NCBI RefSeq assembly: GCF_028710345.1
Contig: NZ_JAQTUH010000003.1
Span: 289,247 to 353,246 of the forward strand
Origin: Sulfuricurvum sp.
GTDB taxonomy: Bacteria > Campylobacterota > Campylobacteria > Campylobacterales > Sulfurimonadaceae
Length of the DNA: 64,000 nt
Direction: 5' to 3'
In this document: piece after piece, positions 1-9,325 of the stretch
Numbering within the stretch: the first letter of the stretch is position 1
How the letters are laid out: every line of letters starts with the position of its first letter
Program-made: the position numbers and the translations under genes
The notes under the pieces: model-generated
Databases searched by the model: none
Told to the model about the DNA's origin: nothing
The model's input: the letters and a program-made list of their open reading frames with translations, nothing else

Positions 1-203
1 ATGTCCTTAAGAAACATTACCATATCACCCAACCGTTTATCCATTTTAACACCGATATCACTCTGCGCATAACTCCAAATGCAACCCATACGAGCGGACG
101 GTTCACATCGGATTTAGAAGATTTACGATTTGACAATTCCCCTACTCATAATCAAATGCTTCAAGAACTCTTGAATCAACTCAATGATAATAGAACACAA
201 TAA
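1..203 (+). CDS. C-terminal fragment of an unknown protein (5' end outside window)
   Basis: An open frame enters from the left edge (first complete codon at position 3) and runs 66 codons to a TAA at 201-203. The fragment is polar, ends in an Asn/Gln-rich stretch (LLNQLNDNRTQ) and shows no domain I recognise. It points the same way as the kinase at 263, 59 bases downstream, so the two could be co-transcribed. There is no visible start or ribosome-binding site because the gene begins outside the window. The uninterrupted frame up to the edge is the main support. Confidence 0.55.
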   Translation, partial: VLKKHYHITQPFIHFNTDITLRITPNATHTSGRFTSDLEDLRFDNSPTHNQMLQELLNQLNDNRTQ

Positions 204-262
204 ACGTTTACACGATTACCTCTCTGACGTCCTTATACGCATTAAAGGATATCTTTTCTATA

Positions 263-1669
263 ATGGAAAAAATGGACTTTTTTATGAACAATGAAATCTT
301 TACCAAAGAAGTAGTAGCTCTCTATCGTGCACTTCCCATACCCATAGTTGCAACACTATTTAATTCCATCATCATTGCTTTTATTTTAAAAGATCAAGTT
401 CCACACGATTCCATTATGTTATGGATCGGCTTGAATTTTTTGATCCTTGCGGTTCGATTAACCAGTTTTCTCCGTTTTAAAGAATTTATTCACCCTCAAA
501 ATGTTACTTTAGCTTATCGAATCTATATGGTTGGAATTATTGGTTCAGGGGTTATTTGGGGAACAAGTATTTTTTATCTTCTCCCTAACTCCTCTATCCA
601 CATGATGATGCTGATTGTTATCATTGGAGGGATGGTAGCCGGTGGCGTTGGTTCGAGCTCCTACCGCCCAGAAAGCTATATTTTTTATAACTTATTTGTC
701 ATTACACCGTATGCGCTCCATTTTATGCTAGACAACAGCAACGATAATTCATGGATGGTCGGAACAGCTCTTGTCCTTTTTGCTGCTATGATGATTATTT
801 CAAGTAAAAATTTTCATGCTAATTTTACAGAAGTTGTTTTACTACAACGACAACAAGAAGAGCTAATCGACCATTTAGAGCAAGAACAGCTTTATGTTCA
901 ACACCTAAACGATAATCTCCTCCAAGAAATTGTAGAAAAAGAAAAATACCAAACGGAACTTATTACTGCCTTAGAAGAGGCCAATCAAGCCGCTATTGCG
1001 AAAGACGCTTTTTTTGCCACCATGAGCCATGAACTCCGAACCCCTTTAAACTCGATTATCGGGTTTTCACAAATCTTGATGAAACGAAATGATACCCCCA
1101 ATGAGTTTTCCACCTTTATCGAAAAAATTCTCATATCGGGGAGACATCTTCTCGATTTAGTTAATACCATTCTCGATTTTTCGAAAATGAAAGCGGGGAA
1201 AATGGAACTTCATCCAACTACCTTTGCGGTGTCTGAAATTTTTCAAGATGTTGCTATTATCGGCGAACCACTAGCAAATAAACGTCATATTAGCCTCAAA
1301 TTCCCCACTACTTATGACAAATCCATGCATGGGGATCGTAAAATGATTCAACAAATCATGATTAATATTTTGAGTAATGCTATTAAATTTTCACCCGAAC
1401 ACTCATCAATCACCATCAACTACGAATGCAGTGACAACCATCTATTTACAATATGCGATCAAGGAAGTGGTATTGCAGCTGAACATTTAGAGACTATTTT
1501 TGATCCATTTACCCAAATTGAAGGGGTGACACAAACTGCGATAAAAGGGACTGGATTAGGTCTCGCCATCGTTAAAGAGATGATCCATGCCCATCACGGA
1601 AAAATTTGGGCTACTAGCACACTGGGTGAGGGGAGCTGCTTTTATTTCTCTATCCCTATTGAACCTTGA
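263..1669 (+). CDS. Membrane-bound sensor histidine kinase
   Basis: A 468-residue kinase. About six hydrophobic segments fill residues 23-182 and form an integral membrane sensor without an obvious periplasmic domain. A coiled-coil linker (about 190-245) follows. The HisKA domain has SHELRTP with phosphoacceptor His256. The HATPase_c domain keeps the N box (NILSNAIKFS), the G1 box (DQGSGIA) and the G2 box (GTGLGLA), so it should be catalytically competent. The ATG at 263 has AAAGGA 13 bases upstream, a rather long spacing. An in-frame ATG at 284 is an alternative start. No receiver domain is fused and no response regulator is adjacent, so its partner is unknown. Its stop abuts the stop of the convergent comF-like gene with no space between them. 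Confidence 0.9.
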   Translation: MEKMDFFMNNEIFTKEVVALYRALPIPIVATLFNSIIIAFILKDQVPHDSIMLWIGLNFLILAVRLTSFLRFKEFIHPQNVTLAYRIYMVGIIGSGVIWGTSIFYLLPNSSIHMMMLIVIIGGMVAGGVGSSSYRPESYIFYNLFVITPYALHFMLDNSNDNSWMVGTALVLFAAMMIISSKNFHANFTEVVLLQRQQEELIDHLEQEQLYVQHLNDNLLQEIVEKEKYQTELITALEEANQAAIAKDAFFATMSHELRTPLNSIIGFSQILMKRNDTPNEFSTFIEKILISGRHLLDLVNTILDFSKMKAGKMELHPTTFAVSEIFQDVAIIGEPLANKRHISLKFPTTYDKSMHGDRKMIQQIMINILSNAIKFSPEHSSITINYECSDNHLFTICDQGSGIAAEHLETIFDPFTQIEGVTQTAIKGTGLGLAIVKEMIHAHHGKIWATSTLGEGSCFYFSIPIEP

Positions 1670-2245
1670 TCATTTGTTTTCCGCATCACTGAGGGTGAGA
1701 CAGAGGATTACTTTTTTCCCGTTAGAATGAAGCACTTCAGCCGCTTCACCGAGCGTCGTTCCCGTTGTAACGATATCATCCACCAATATCACCTCCTCTT
1801 CTTTAAAAGGGGTATAACGAAACTCCCTAGGATTGAGAAGTCGCTCTTCGACACTTTTCCCCGCGTATTTATAGTGTTGACTCGCACGAAGTATCCCGTA
1901 TCGAGGGGTGATGTTGTGTGATTTTAACGCGCGATTCAATATCGCGGTATGAGAATACCCACTAGTAGCATGATCGTCGATACCGATGGAAGCGACACGA
2001 TTAGCATACTGCCATTCACGGGCAAAACTTCCTAATGAGCGCTTCGCTAAAATCGTGTATATATAGTATCCAACATCGGTATGTTTGGTGAGTAACAACG
2101 GTTCGATATCGCTATAGGGAAAAAAAGAGTAGACGGGAATATTCCCTAATATTTTACGTTTATGGAGCTGGGGAGTTAACAGTGAGTCTTGACACGAGGA
2201 GCAGATATGCGAGAGACTGAATCGCTCACACATCATACAACGCAT
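1670..2245 (-). CDS. comF: ComF-family phosphoribosyltransferase-like protein
   Basis: A 191-residue ComF/GntX-type protein. The N-terminus has two Cys pairs (CMMC and CSSC), a small zinc-ribbon-like module. The C-terminal half carries the PRPP-binding loop VILVDDIVTTGTT typical of type I phosphoribosyltransferases. In naturally competent bacteria ComF homologues act in DNA uptake or recombination in the cytoplasm. A biochemical substrate is not established for most family members. It lies 6 bases downstream of lepA on the same strand and probably shares its transcript. Its stop is directly adjacent to the stop of the plus-strand kinase, leaving no room for a separate terminator. Confidence 0.85.
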   Translation of the reverse strand: MRCMMCERFSLSHICSSCQDSLLTPQLHKRKILGNIPVYSFFPYSDIEPLLLTKHTDVGYYIYTILAKRSLGSFAREWQYANRVASIGIDDHATSGYSHTAILNRALKSHNITPRYGILRASQHYKYAGKSVEERLLNPREFRYTPFKEEEVILVDDIVTTGTTLGEAAEVLHSNGKKVILCLTLSDAENK

Positions 2246-2251
2246 AGGTCG

Positions 2252-4042
2252 TTAGTCCATTTTAAGGACGGACATAAAGGCTTCTTGAGGAAGCTGAACC
2301 TTCCCAATCGCTTTCATCCGTTTTTTACCCTCTTTTTGTTTATCGAGGAGTTTGCGTTTACGGGATATATCCCCGCCGTAACATTTGGCAGTAACATTTT
2401 TACCCATCGATTTGACCGTTTCACGAGCAATTACACGATTACCGATACTCGCTTGAATCGCCACTTCGAAAAGCTGACGAGGGACAATCTCTTTCATGTT
2501 TGTAACGAGTCCTCGTCCACGTGATTCCGCGCTACAACGTGGGACGATAACGCTGAGGGCATCGACCACATCACCCGCTACACGGACATCGAGTTTAACC
2601 AAATCCCCTTCACGAAATTCGATAGGATCGTAATCGAAACTCGCATATCCCTTGGAAGTCGATTTGAGTTTATCGTAAAAATCGACGACGATTTCGTTCA
2701 TCGGCATGACGTAGATGAGCATCACACGCGTCTCGTTGAGATACTCCATCTTCTCTTGCATTCCCCGCTTATTGGTAAGCAGAGTAATCACATTCCCCAA
2801 ATAATCGGTCGGCACAATCACCGTAGCACGAACATAGGGCTCTTCGATTTTCTCAATCGTTTGCGGCTCAGGAAGTTCGCTCGGATTTTGAACTTCGATC
2901 ATCGTCCCATCCGTTTTATAGACTTTGTAAACAACCGATGGAGCGGTAGCGATCAGGTCGAGATTAAATTCACGTTCTAGCCGCTCTTTAACCACCTCCA
3001 TATGAAGCATCCCTAGAAATCCAACACGGAACCCAAACCCAAGAGCGATAGAGGTTTCCGGTTCATAACTGAGACTACTGTCATTGAGTTTGAGTTTATC
3101 GAGGGCATCCCGCACCGATTCAAACTCATCGGTATCGATCGGATAAATCCCCGCAAAAACGAACGGTTTTGCAGGGGCATATTCGCCCACAGGCTCACGA
3201 GCTGGATTGCGCGCATCAGTGATGGTATCGCCGACACGGATAGAACCCACCTCTTTGACCCCTAAAATCACGATACCGATCTCACCTGCTTTAATCGCCC
3301 CAGTTTTTTGACGACGCAGTGGATGGGGATAGAGAAGTTCGAGAACTTGGTGATTCTCATCATTGTGCATGAGCTTCACCATCTGACCTACTTTAATCTC
3401 ACCGTCAAACACACGCACCAGAGCCATTGCCCCTTGGTACGAGTCAAACCACGAATCATAAATGATTGCTTTGGTCGTTGCCGATGGATCCCCTACAGGT
3501 GCAGGAATCCGCTCTACTATGGCATCGATGAGGGTACGAATGCCCACACCCGTTTTTGCTGAAATCATAATCGCATCAGTCGCATCAATCCCGATGGTCG
3601 TTTCAATCTCTTCGGCTACCCGTTCCGGTTCTGCGGCGGGAAGGTCGATTTTGTTGATAACGGGGATAAGGGTGAGGTTATTTTCCATCGCCATGTAAAC
3701 ATTCGCGATGGTTTGCGCTTCGACCCCTTGCGCCGCATCGACGATGAGCAATGCCCCATCACTTGACGCGAGCGATTTGGAAACCTCATAACTGAAATCG
3801 ACGTGGCCCGGAGTGTCAATCAAATTTAGAATATAGTGTTGACCATCCTTGACGTAATCGAGACGGACACTTTGCGCTTTAATCGTAATCCCGCGCTCTT
3901 GTTCGATGTCCATCGTGTCCATCATTTGTTTTGAGAGTTCACGATCACTCACCGCTCCACACTCTTGGATGATACGATCGGCTAAGGTACTTTTCCCATG
4001 GTCGATATGGGCGATGATAGAGAAATTGCGAATATTATTCAT
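2252..4042 (-). CDS. lepA: Elongation factor 4 (LepA), ribosome back-translocating GTPase
   Basis: A 596-residue protein, the normal LepA length. The translational-GTPase motifs are clear: G1 AHIDHGKST near residue 11, the switch region with RGITIKAQ, G3 DTPGHVDF and G4 NKIDLP. The EF-G-like domains II, III and V and the LepA-specific C-terminal domain rich in Lys/Arg ([19 protein letters not shown]) follow. LepA binds ribosomes and assists translation or initiation under stress, for example altered ionic strength. The ATG at 4042 has only a weak Shine-Dalgarno. comF follows 6 bases downstream. About 264 bases without a gene separate it from the next minus-strand gene. Confidence 0.98.
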   Translation of the reverse strand: MNNIRNFSIIAHIDHGKSTLADRIIQECGAVSDRELSKQMMDTMDIEQERGITIKAQSVRLDYVKDGQHYILNLIDTPGHVDFSYEVSKSLASSDGALLIVDAAQGVEAQTIANVYMAMENNLTLIPVINKIDLPAAEPERVAEEIETTIGIDATDAIMISAKTGVGIRTLIDAIVERIPAPVGDPSATTKAIIYDSWFDSYQGAMALVRVFDGEIKVGQMVKLMHNDENHQVLELLYPHPLRRQKTGAIKAGEIGIVILGVKEVGSIRVGDTITDARNPAREPVGEYAPAKPFVFAGIYPIDTDEFESVRDALDKLKLNDSSLSYEPETSIALGFGFRVGFLGMLHMEVVKERLEREFNLDLIATAPSVVYKVYKTDGTMIEVQNPSELPEPQTIEKIEEPYVRATVIVPTDYLGNVITLLTNKRGMQEKMEYLNETRVMLIYVMPMNEIVVDFYDKLKSTSKGYASFDYDPIEFREGDLVKLDVRVAGDVVDALSVIVPRCSAESRGRGLVTNMKEIVPRQLFEVAIQASIGNRVIARETVKSMGKNVTAKCYGGDISRKRKLLDKQKEGKKRMKAIGKVQLPQEAFMSVLKMD

Positions 4043-4274
4043 TAGGTTCTATTACTCATTTAGTTTAATTAATGGAATTATAGCAGAGCGTTGCTTAGGA
4101 GGTATCAAAAGGTTTTGAAGAAATTATAATGATATTGCAATACGATGTCAATATCACATCTACTAAACGCTTTTTCCCGCTTCTTGACTTGTTGAGTGTA
4201 GGTCGTTATAATTTTATTGCTAACATCACTATTTCTTATGTGCATTTTTGCTCCTATGCTCAATTGAGTATAGC

Positions 4275-4301
4275 CAAGGGGTTTCACCCCTTGCCCCCCC
4301 C
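4275..4301. repeat. Stem-loop and C8 homopolymer downstream of the unknown membrane protein
   Basis: The 264-base gap 4043-4306 contains no convincing gene. At its right end, 4275-4293 forms a 7-bp perfect stem (CAAGGGG/CCCCTTG) with a 5-base loop, followed by eight C residues at 4294-4301. On the minus strand the stem would lie 13 bases after the stop of the membrane-protein gene, but no U-run follows, so it is not a classical rho-independent terminator. The G8 tract lies outside the reading frame. Confidence 0.5.
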
Positions 4302-4306
4302 TAAAA

Positions 4307-5206
4307 TCATTTACTTTTCGCCGCCTCAACCGTTTTTGGAATGATATTGAGTGCTTCCTTGAGTGCGGTTCCCCATGGTGCCTGAGCATCGGTTGGGATA
4401 GTGGCAAAAGCGTTATCCTGCGAGGTATTCCAGTTAAATACTTGATCGAACTCTTCCACCGTTTGAACGTATCCGTTTTTAAGATGGAGATAAAGTCGTC
4501 CTTCGCGCAAAGCATGACGACGGTTAAAAAGCCGTTCAGCCTGATCGATAAGCGATTTTCCAAATCGCATCAGCAACACTGACATCAATACCAACAATCC
4601 GTAAAATGTAAATGATTTGACAAATGCAACCAATTCCTCACGCCATGAATTTTCGATCTCTTTGTCCATTACGGATAAAACAAACACCTGATTTGCTGAA
4701 TGATTATTATCAAGTAGCATATTCGGAGCTATCTTCGTATATGTTTCAAACATAGCAGTATTATTATGTTCTATATATTTTGGTTCAATCCCTGACAAAG
4801 ATAGACTAAACTGACTACTGCCTGCAATCCAAATGCCAAATACAATAGGAATCAAGCCAAATAGAATTGCTAATTTACCCCATAATTGATAGCTATTTGC
4901 CTCATTTTCAAGAATGACAATCGCTTTTTCGACAAATAAATCGATAGCTGAAAGACGATAAATATTCTCCATTTCGTCATTTTGGCTAATATCCTCTATT
5001 TTTTTATTCCGATTACACAACATGCTTACAATAAGATTGTTTTGAAATACTCGAATAAACGATTTATGTCTAACATCAAGACGATGTTTAACTCTTGCAT
5101 TTTCTTCCTTCGGTTCAATTACGTTGGCTTCGTTACACTGATTCTCATCAGAGTTCTTGCTGTCATCAAAATAATCATGAACTATTTTTTTTATTTCACT
5201 GTACAT
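4307..5206 (-). CDS. Two-TM membrane protein of unknown function
   Basis: I do not recognise this protein. The start at 5206 gives 299 residues and has AAAGGA 7 bases upstream (5214-5219). An in-frame ATG at 5251 would add 15 residues but has no good ribosome-binding site. The N-terminal ~90 residues are charged and presumably cytoplasmic. A hydrophobic segment near 107-129 and another near 199-217 enclose a polar ~65-residue loop, probably periplasmic. The C-terminal ~80 residues after the second segment are again soluble. There is no signal peptide, catalytic motif or known domain that I can see. It sits in an accessory pocket between lepA and prs that also has a DUF1566 gene and dispersed repeats. 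Confidence 0.7.
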   Translation of the reverse strand: MYSEIKKIVHDYFDDSKNSDENQCNEANVIEPKEENARVKHRLDVRHKSFIRVFQNNLIVSMLCNRNKKIEDISQNDEMENIYRLSAIDLFVEKAIVILENEANSYQLWGKLAILFGLIPIVFGIWIAGSSQFSLSLSGIEPKYIEHNNTAMFETYTKIAPNMLLDNNHSANQVFVLSVMDKEIENSWREELVAFVKSFTFYGLLVLMSVLLMRFGKSLIDQAERLFNRRHALREGRLYLHLKNGYVQTVEEFDQVFNWNTSQDNAFATIPTDAQAPWGTALKEALNIIPKTVEAAKSK

Positions 5207-5390
5207 TGGTGTATCCTTTAGTTTTTTGTTTTGATTTTTGTAGGAGAACATTTGAGGTAAAAGAAAGTGGGAATATTACGAGGTGTCCATCCACCTCTCC
5301 TGTGTTAAATTTTTTTGACGCTACCCTTATGTAAGCTCACCATTTTCTCACTCACAACTCTATGCAAGTGAGAATAATGGAAGCAGAGTA

Positions 5391-6101
5391 TCAATTCGGA
5401 TACAATTCGTTTCGTTTTACCCATTTTTCCACAGGGGTATTAATCCAGTTATTACAATTACCTTTGTAATCGCGTTGTGAACATTGAGAATCATTGGTTT
5501 GGATTTTGACTAGATTGCCTTTGATTTGTATAACAATCCCACTGGATGTATCATCTCCCTCTTGGAGATTTTTACGGAATTTGGCTATTTTTGCATTATA
5601 GGCATCTTCTCTTACTTGTTCAGCTTTTTTTTCGTCAGCCACATACTTGTCATATTTCTTAACCAAAGGGTCAGAGGACTTTCCAGAACGAACACAACGA
5701 GGATAATTTGTATCTTCCTTTGACGACACACGAGGTTTCCAACAGTCACCGTTGTAATCACAGTAATACTCAAATATTTTACCATCATTTCTTATAGTAG
5801 AACTCCAATAACTGCTATTTTCCTTATGTTTCTCCAATACTGCATTATATTGATGCAAATTTTGTAAGGAGTTTATATCTGGTAATTTCCAGTCATCATA
5901 TCCTGCAAATGAAAGATTTTCACAATAATCCATCGCTTTTGTCCAATCTATATATTTACTTCTTACTTCATCATTGTCTTGCCACATTAGATGTGTATCA
6001 GTATCAACTATTATCTCCGTGTTGCTATCCCTAAACATTTTTCCATTTGCCATACTGCTCATCAAAGCAACTACTATTATTCCGTTTATCCACTTTTTCA
6101 T
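5391..6101 (-). CDS. Secreted DUF1566 (Lcl C-terminal-like) domain protein
   Basis: A 236-residue exported protein. An N-terminal signal peptide (Lys-Lys, then a hydrophobic run to about residue 20) has a likely cleavage near MANGK. Residues ~30-140 match the DUF1566/Lcl_C pattern: LMWQDN, WTKAMDYCENLSFAGYDDWKLP, YWSST and a closing RCVRSGK. Paired cysteines are compatible with disulphides. DUF1566 is found in secreted or surface proteins and its function is poorly defined. The last ~90 residues contain a charged helical stretch (VADEKKAEQVREDAYNAK) and a small Cys-containing tail. The ATG at 6101 has AAGGA at good spacing. No partner gene is adjacent. Confidence 0.8.
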   Translation of the reverse strand: MKKWINGIIVVALMSSMANGKMFRDSNTEIIVDTDTHLMWQDNDEVRSKYIDWTKAMDYCENLSFAGYDDWKLPDINSLQNLHQYNAVLEKHKENSSYWSSTIRNDGKIFEYYCDYNGDCWKPRVSSKEDTNYPRCVRSGKSSDPLVKKYDKYVADEKKAEQVREDAYNAKIAKFRKNLQEGDDTSSGIVIQIKGNLVKIQTNDSQCSQRDYKGNCNNWINTPVEKWVKRNELYPN

Positions 6102-6129
6102 GTTTTTCCTTTTTAAGTTTTAATTTTCT

Positions 6130-6221
6130 GTCATACCGAACTCGATTCAGTATCTCAAAAATAGATATACCCCGTGTCGTGGCACGGGATGACTGGATTC
6201 TCGCCTTCGCTGGGATGACGG
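6130..6221. repeat. REP-like composite of short palindromes
   Basis: Three short inverted repeats follow one another. The first is ATACCGAA facing TTCAGTAT. The second is CCCGTG facing GCACGGG. The third is the CGCCTTCGCTGGGATGACGG type, whose reverse reading encodes the widespread VIPAKA-type junk peptide. This layout is typical of dispersed, non-coding palindromic repeats found in many bacterial genomes. A related element lies at 7648-7701. It sits just upstream of the DUF1566 gene. Confidence 0.7.
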
Positions 6222-6355
6222 ATACGCTTAATGAGAAGTTCACGGCGGAGCGGTGTTTTTAAAGAGGATTAGAAATGGGGATGGTGATTTAGAGATACGA
6301 TGGGAAAAATAATGAGGATAGGATTCTATGCACGACACGCTTGCATCGCCACTTT

Positions 6356-6389
<34 letters not shown>

Positions 6390-6521
6390 AAGAGCGCAGA
6401 GTTGGGGAAGTATCCGTGATGCGTCGAACCATACTATCCCCTCTGTTTGTTTGGATTATTATAACAAGATAAGGATTGATTATGCAAGGTTTGTGTTAGA
6501 TGCTGTGATTAATATGTGGGC

Positions 6522-6542
6522 AGTGCGAATAAACTTCGCACT
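6522..6542 (-). terminator. Stem-loop just downstream of prs
   Basis: A perfect 8-bp inverted repeat (AGTGCGAA, 5-base loop, TTCGCACT) begins about 12 bases after the prs stop on the minus strand. No U-run follows, so it may be a 3'-end stabiliser or a factor-dependent site rather than an intrinsic terminator. Confidence 0.4.
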
Positions 6543-6553
6543 ATTAAATGAGA

Positions 6554-7483
6554 TTAACTAAAAAGTGAGTTAACGCTCTCGTTGTGGTAAACACGACGGA
6601 TAACTTCGGCAAAAAGCGGTGCAACGCTGAGGACTTTAATTTTATCACTTTGACCGCTCAATACCAATGTGTTGGAAATTACCAACTCATCCAACTCACC
6701 GTTATTAAGGTTGTCATACGCTTTTCCGCTGAGCACGCCATGTGTCGCACACGCCATAACCGATGTTGCTCCACGTTTTTTCAGTGCAGAAGCCGCTTTT
6801 ACCATCGTCCCTGCCGTATCGACCATATCATCGATGATAATGATATCTTTACCCGCTACATCACCAATGATGTTCATTACTTCAGACTCGTTTGCTTTTT
6901 CGCGACGCTTATCGACGATAACCATCTCAAGTCCAAGTTTTTCAGCAAAATAACGAGCACGCGCAACCCCACCGATATCTGGAGAAGCGATGACAGGATT
7001 TGCGAGATTTTTAGAGCGGATATACTCTTCGAAAATAATCGCACCGTAGAGGTTATCTACCGGAATATCAAAGAAACCTTGAATTTGACCTGCATGCAAA
7101 TCGATGGTAACAACACGATCAATCCCTGCGGTTTCGAACATATCAGCAACGAGTTTTGCGGTAATCGGAACGCGAGGAGCCGCTTTACGATCTTGTCGTG
7201 CGTATCCGAAATACGGTACAACCGCCGTAATAGAGTTAGCCGATGAGCGACGAAGGGCATCGGTCATAATCAACAATTCCATCAAGTTATCGTTCGATGG
7301 GGCACCCGTACTTTGGATGATAAAAACATCACGTCCGCGAACACTTTCAGAGATTTGAACGTTAATCTCTCCGTCACTAAAACGTTTGACTGAAGCTTTG
7401 GAGAGGGGAACATCAAGGGTTCGACACACTTCCGCTGCAAACTCGGTACACGCTGAACCGCTGAAAATTTTATATCCGCGCAT
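6554..7483 (-). CDS. prs: Ribose-phosphate pyrophosphokinase (PRPP synthase)
   Basis: A 309-residue class I PRPP synthase. It makes 5-phosphoribosyl-1-diphosphate from ribose-5-phosphate and ATP for purine, pyrimidine, His, Trp and NAD synthesis in the cytoplasm. Visible hallmarks are the flexible-loop region YFGYARQDRKAAPR, the metal/ATP site VVTIDLHAGQIQGFF and the PRPP-binding loop DIIIIDDMVDTAGT. Length and start agree with the family. The ATG at 7483 has AGGA about 7 bases upstream. The upstream spacer (7484-7708) holds two dispersed repeats and a short palindrome, so its promoter lies in repeat-derived DNA. It is probably transcribed alone. Confidence 0.98.
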   Translation of the reverse strand: MRGYKIFSGSACTEFAAEVCRTLDVPLSKASVKRFSDGEINVQISESVRGRDVFIIQSTGAPSNDNLMELLIMTDALRRSSANSITAVVPYFGYARQDRKAAPRVPITAKLVADMFETAGIDRVVTIDLHAGQIQGFFDIPVDNLYGAIIFEEYIRSKNLANPVIASPDIGGVARARYFAEKLGLEMVIVDKRREKANESEVMNIIGDVAGKDIIIIDDMVDTAGTMVKAASALKKRGATSVMACATHGVLSGKAYDNLNNGELDELVISNTLVLSGQSDKIKVLSVAPLFAEVIRRVYHNESVNSLFS

Positions 7484-7513
7484 GGGTTTTCCTACTTATT
7501 TTTATACGCCATC

Positions 7514-7567
7514 GGAACTCGTCCCGATTGGCTACGTTAACACTAGGTTTCCTTCGGCAGGAAGCCC
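7514..7567. repeat. 54-bp dispersed repeat, copy 1
   Basis: This copy matches 20792-20845 at about 46 of 54 positions. Its right end forms a stem-loop (GGTTTCCT, loop TCGGC, AGGAAGCC). It lies in the spacer upstream of prs. A further palindrome (AAATCAC/GTGATTT) follows at once. Confidence 0.75.
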
Positions 7568-7647
7568 AAATCACTTGTGATTTATTTTTTGGTTTTTATA
7601 GGCGCGATTATAGCAAGAGGAGACTTAGGGTGAGATAATACAGCATT

Positions 7648-7701
7648 GTCATCCTGAACTTGATTCAGGATCTTAGATTCCGTATCAAGTACGGAATGAC
7701 G
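7648..7701. repeat. REP-like double palindrome
   Basis: Two adjacent hairpins with 8-bp perfect stems: ATCCTGAA facing TTCAGGAT (7651-7671) and ATTCCGTA facing TACGGAAT (7677-7697). The GTCAT...ATGAC ends are shared with the element at 6130-6221. It lies immediately downstream of argJ (stop at 7709), where it could stabilise the transcript end. Confidence 0.75.
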
Positions 7702-7708
7702 AAAGGTT

Positions 7709-8896
7709 TTAGGTTCTATAATCCGCATTAATTTTGACGTATTCATGTCCTAAATCACATCCGTATGCAGTAAACGACCCCTCACCCACACCGATATCAC
7801 AATGGATAGTAAAAGTATTTTTTTTCATTACCGCTGCGGCAAGCGGTTCAAGCTCTTCATTAAACAACAACTCCCCTTTTTGGTAAACACACACCTCATC
7901 AAACCAGATACTGAGAGTCGCTTCATCACATGCAATACCGCTTGCACCGACCGTCGAAGCGATACGTCCCCAATTTGGATCTTGTCCAAAAAGTGCCGTT
8001 TTTACCAATAATGAGTTTGACAATGCTTTGGCACATACTTCCGCTTCACTATTGTCTTTGGCTCCAGTCACTTTATAGGTCACCAGTTTCGTAGCCCCCT
8101 CGCCATCACGCACCATCTCTTTAGCTAAAAAGAGCATAATAGCCTCTAATGTCCCTTTAAAAGCGGCTCGATGAAATGCACCGCTTTGGGCGTTAGCCAT
8201 TATCAAAACAGTATCGTTGGTTGAAGTGTCTCCATCCACACTCGCGGCATTAAAGGTTGTGTGGACACACTCATTCACCATAGCTTGCATCGTCTCTTGA
8301 TCTACCTCTGCATCAGTCGTGATAAAGCAGAGCATCGTTGCCATGGCTGGATTAATCATCCCGGCACCCTTTGCCATTGCACCGATGCGAAATGATTTCC
8401 CTCCATCAAGACGCACTTCAAAAGCAATCCGTTTCGCAAAAGTATCGGTGGTCATAATCGCTTCCGATGCGGCAATACCATCACGACGAGAGAGGTCAAA
8501 ATTCATTGCCCCCTCAATAATCTTTGCTTTAGGGAGACGTACACCGATAACTCCCGTCGAGCTCATAACAGGGTTCTCTATCTGAGGAAATTTTGTATTT
8601 ACCGCGTTAAGCACTTCATCAATATCACTGATACCGGCACTTCCCGTCATAGCATTGGCATTTTTGGCATTAATCAGGACAAAATTACCTTTGAACTTCC
8701 CTTTTTGTCGAAAATGGCGGATTGGGGCTGCTGTCATTTTATTGGTCGTAAAGACAGAAGCTATTTCACAAGATGTTTCTGAGTAGATAAACGCACAATC
8801 TTTAGCGCCCTCTTTTTTTAATCCTATATGGATGCCATCGGCATAAAAACCATGAGCAGCGCACACACCGCCGTCAATTGAGTGAAGAGTATACAT
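7709..8896 (-). CDS. argJ: Bifunctional glutamate N-acetyltransferase / amino-acid acetyltransferase (ArgJ)
   Basis: A 395-residue ArgJ. It transfers the acetyl group from N-acetylornithine to glutamate in the cyclic arginine pathway; many forms also acetylate glutamate from acetyl-CoA. The precursor self-cleaves before the nucleophilic Thr in KGxGMIxPxMATML. Here that motif is KGAGMINPAMATML with Thr187, which splits the chain into alpha and beta subunits. Other family blocks (NAKNANAMTG, GDTSTNDT, FGQDPNWGRI) are intact. The ATG at 8896 has a strong GGAG. No other arg gene is adjacent. The stop is followed within 8 bases by a REP-like element. Confidence 0.97.
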   Translation of the reverse strand: MYTLHSIDGGVCAAHGFYADGIHIGLKKEGAKDCAFIYSETSCEIASVFTTNKMTAAPIRHFRQKGKFKGNFVLINAKNANAMTGSAGISDIDEVLNAVNTKFPQIENPVMSSTGVIGVRLPKAKIIEGAMNFDLSRRDGIAASEAIMTTDTFAKRIAFEVRLDGGKSFRIGAMAKGAGMINPAMATMLCFITTDAEVDQETMQAMVNECVHTTFNAASVDGDTSTNDTVLIMANAQSGAFHRAAFKGTLEAIMLFLAKEMVRDGEGATKLVTYKVTGAKDNSEAEVCAKALSNSLLVKTALFGQDPNWGRIASTVGASGIACDEATLSIWFDEVCVYQKGELLFNEELEPLAAAVMKKNTFTIHCDIGVGEGSFTAYGCDLGHEYVKINADYRT

Positions 8897-8950
8897 GAAA
8901 ATTCTCCTAGAAAAACAAGTGAGACATTATAAGAAATTTTAGATTACAAA

Positions 8951-9002
8951 AAAAGAAAGAGAAGAATGGGAGGAATCTCCCGAGTATGCGTGGGGACCAC
9001 GC
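8951..9002 (-). terminator. Rho-independent terminator region after rpmB
   Basis: Reading on the minus strand after the rpmB stop, there is a 6-bp GC stem (GCGTGG/CCACGC), then a second stem GGGAG-ATTC-CTCCC (8968-8981), followed by a pyrimidine run that ends in seven T residues. This is a plausible intrinsic terminator for rpmB. Confidence 0.65.
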
Positions 9003-9008
9003 GAGAGA

Positions 9009-9197
9009 TTACGAATCTTTTTTAAGGGTACGAAGCTCAGAAGCAGCGATACGAAGTTTTTTCGTAGTACCGTCTTCAAGTGTTACACGAACAGTACGTA
9101 GATTTGGTAAAAAACGACGTTTTGTTCTGTTTTTCGCGTGAGAAACGTTGTTCCCGCTCATTGGGCCTTTACCACTAATAGCACATTTTCTTGCCAT
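9009..9197 (-). CDS. rpmB: 50S ribosomal protein L28
   Basis: A 62-residue basic protein of normal L28 length. The conserved opening [25 protein letters not shown] and the RRFLPNL segment are diagnostic. L28 is a late-assembling component of the large ribosomal subunit. The ATG at 9197 is preceded by a strong AAGGAG. It is a single-gene unit with a terminator downstream and the plus-strand HDOD gene diverging from it. Confidence 0.98.
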   Translation of the reverse strand: MARKCAISGKGPMSGNNVSHAKNRTKRRFLPNLRTVRVTLEDGTTKKLRIAASELRTLKKDS

Positions 9198-9325
9198 CTT
9201 GGGGCTCCTTGCGTAAATTTAGGTTGCGAATTTTATCTCAAACAACCCAAAGTTTACCTTAAGGAGAAAACTATTCCTCCCCTAAAGTTTCCTTTAACCA
9301 AGAAGTATTACAATAAACAAAAACA

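Noticed and set aside
4294..4301. C8/G8 homopolymer as a phase-variable tract
   Set aside because: It lies after the stop codon of the neighbouring gene and in no convincing frame, so slippage would not switch a protein.
6584..7246. A 220-codon plus-strand frame antisense to prs
   Set aside because: It is the mirror frame of a conserved enzyme gene, with no family motif.
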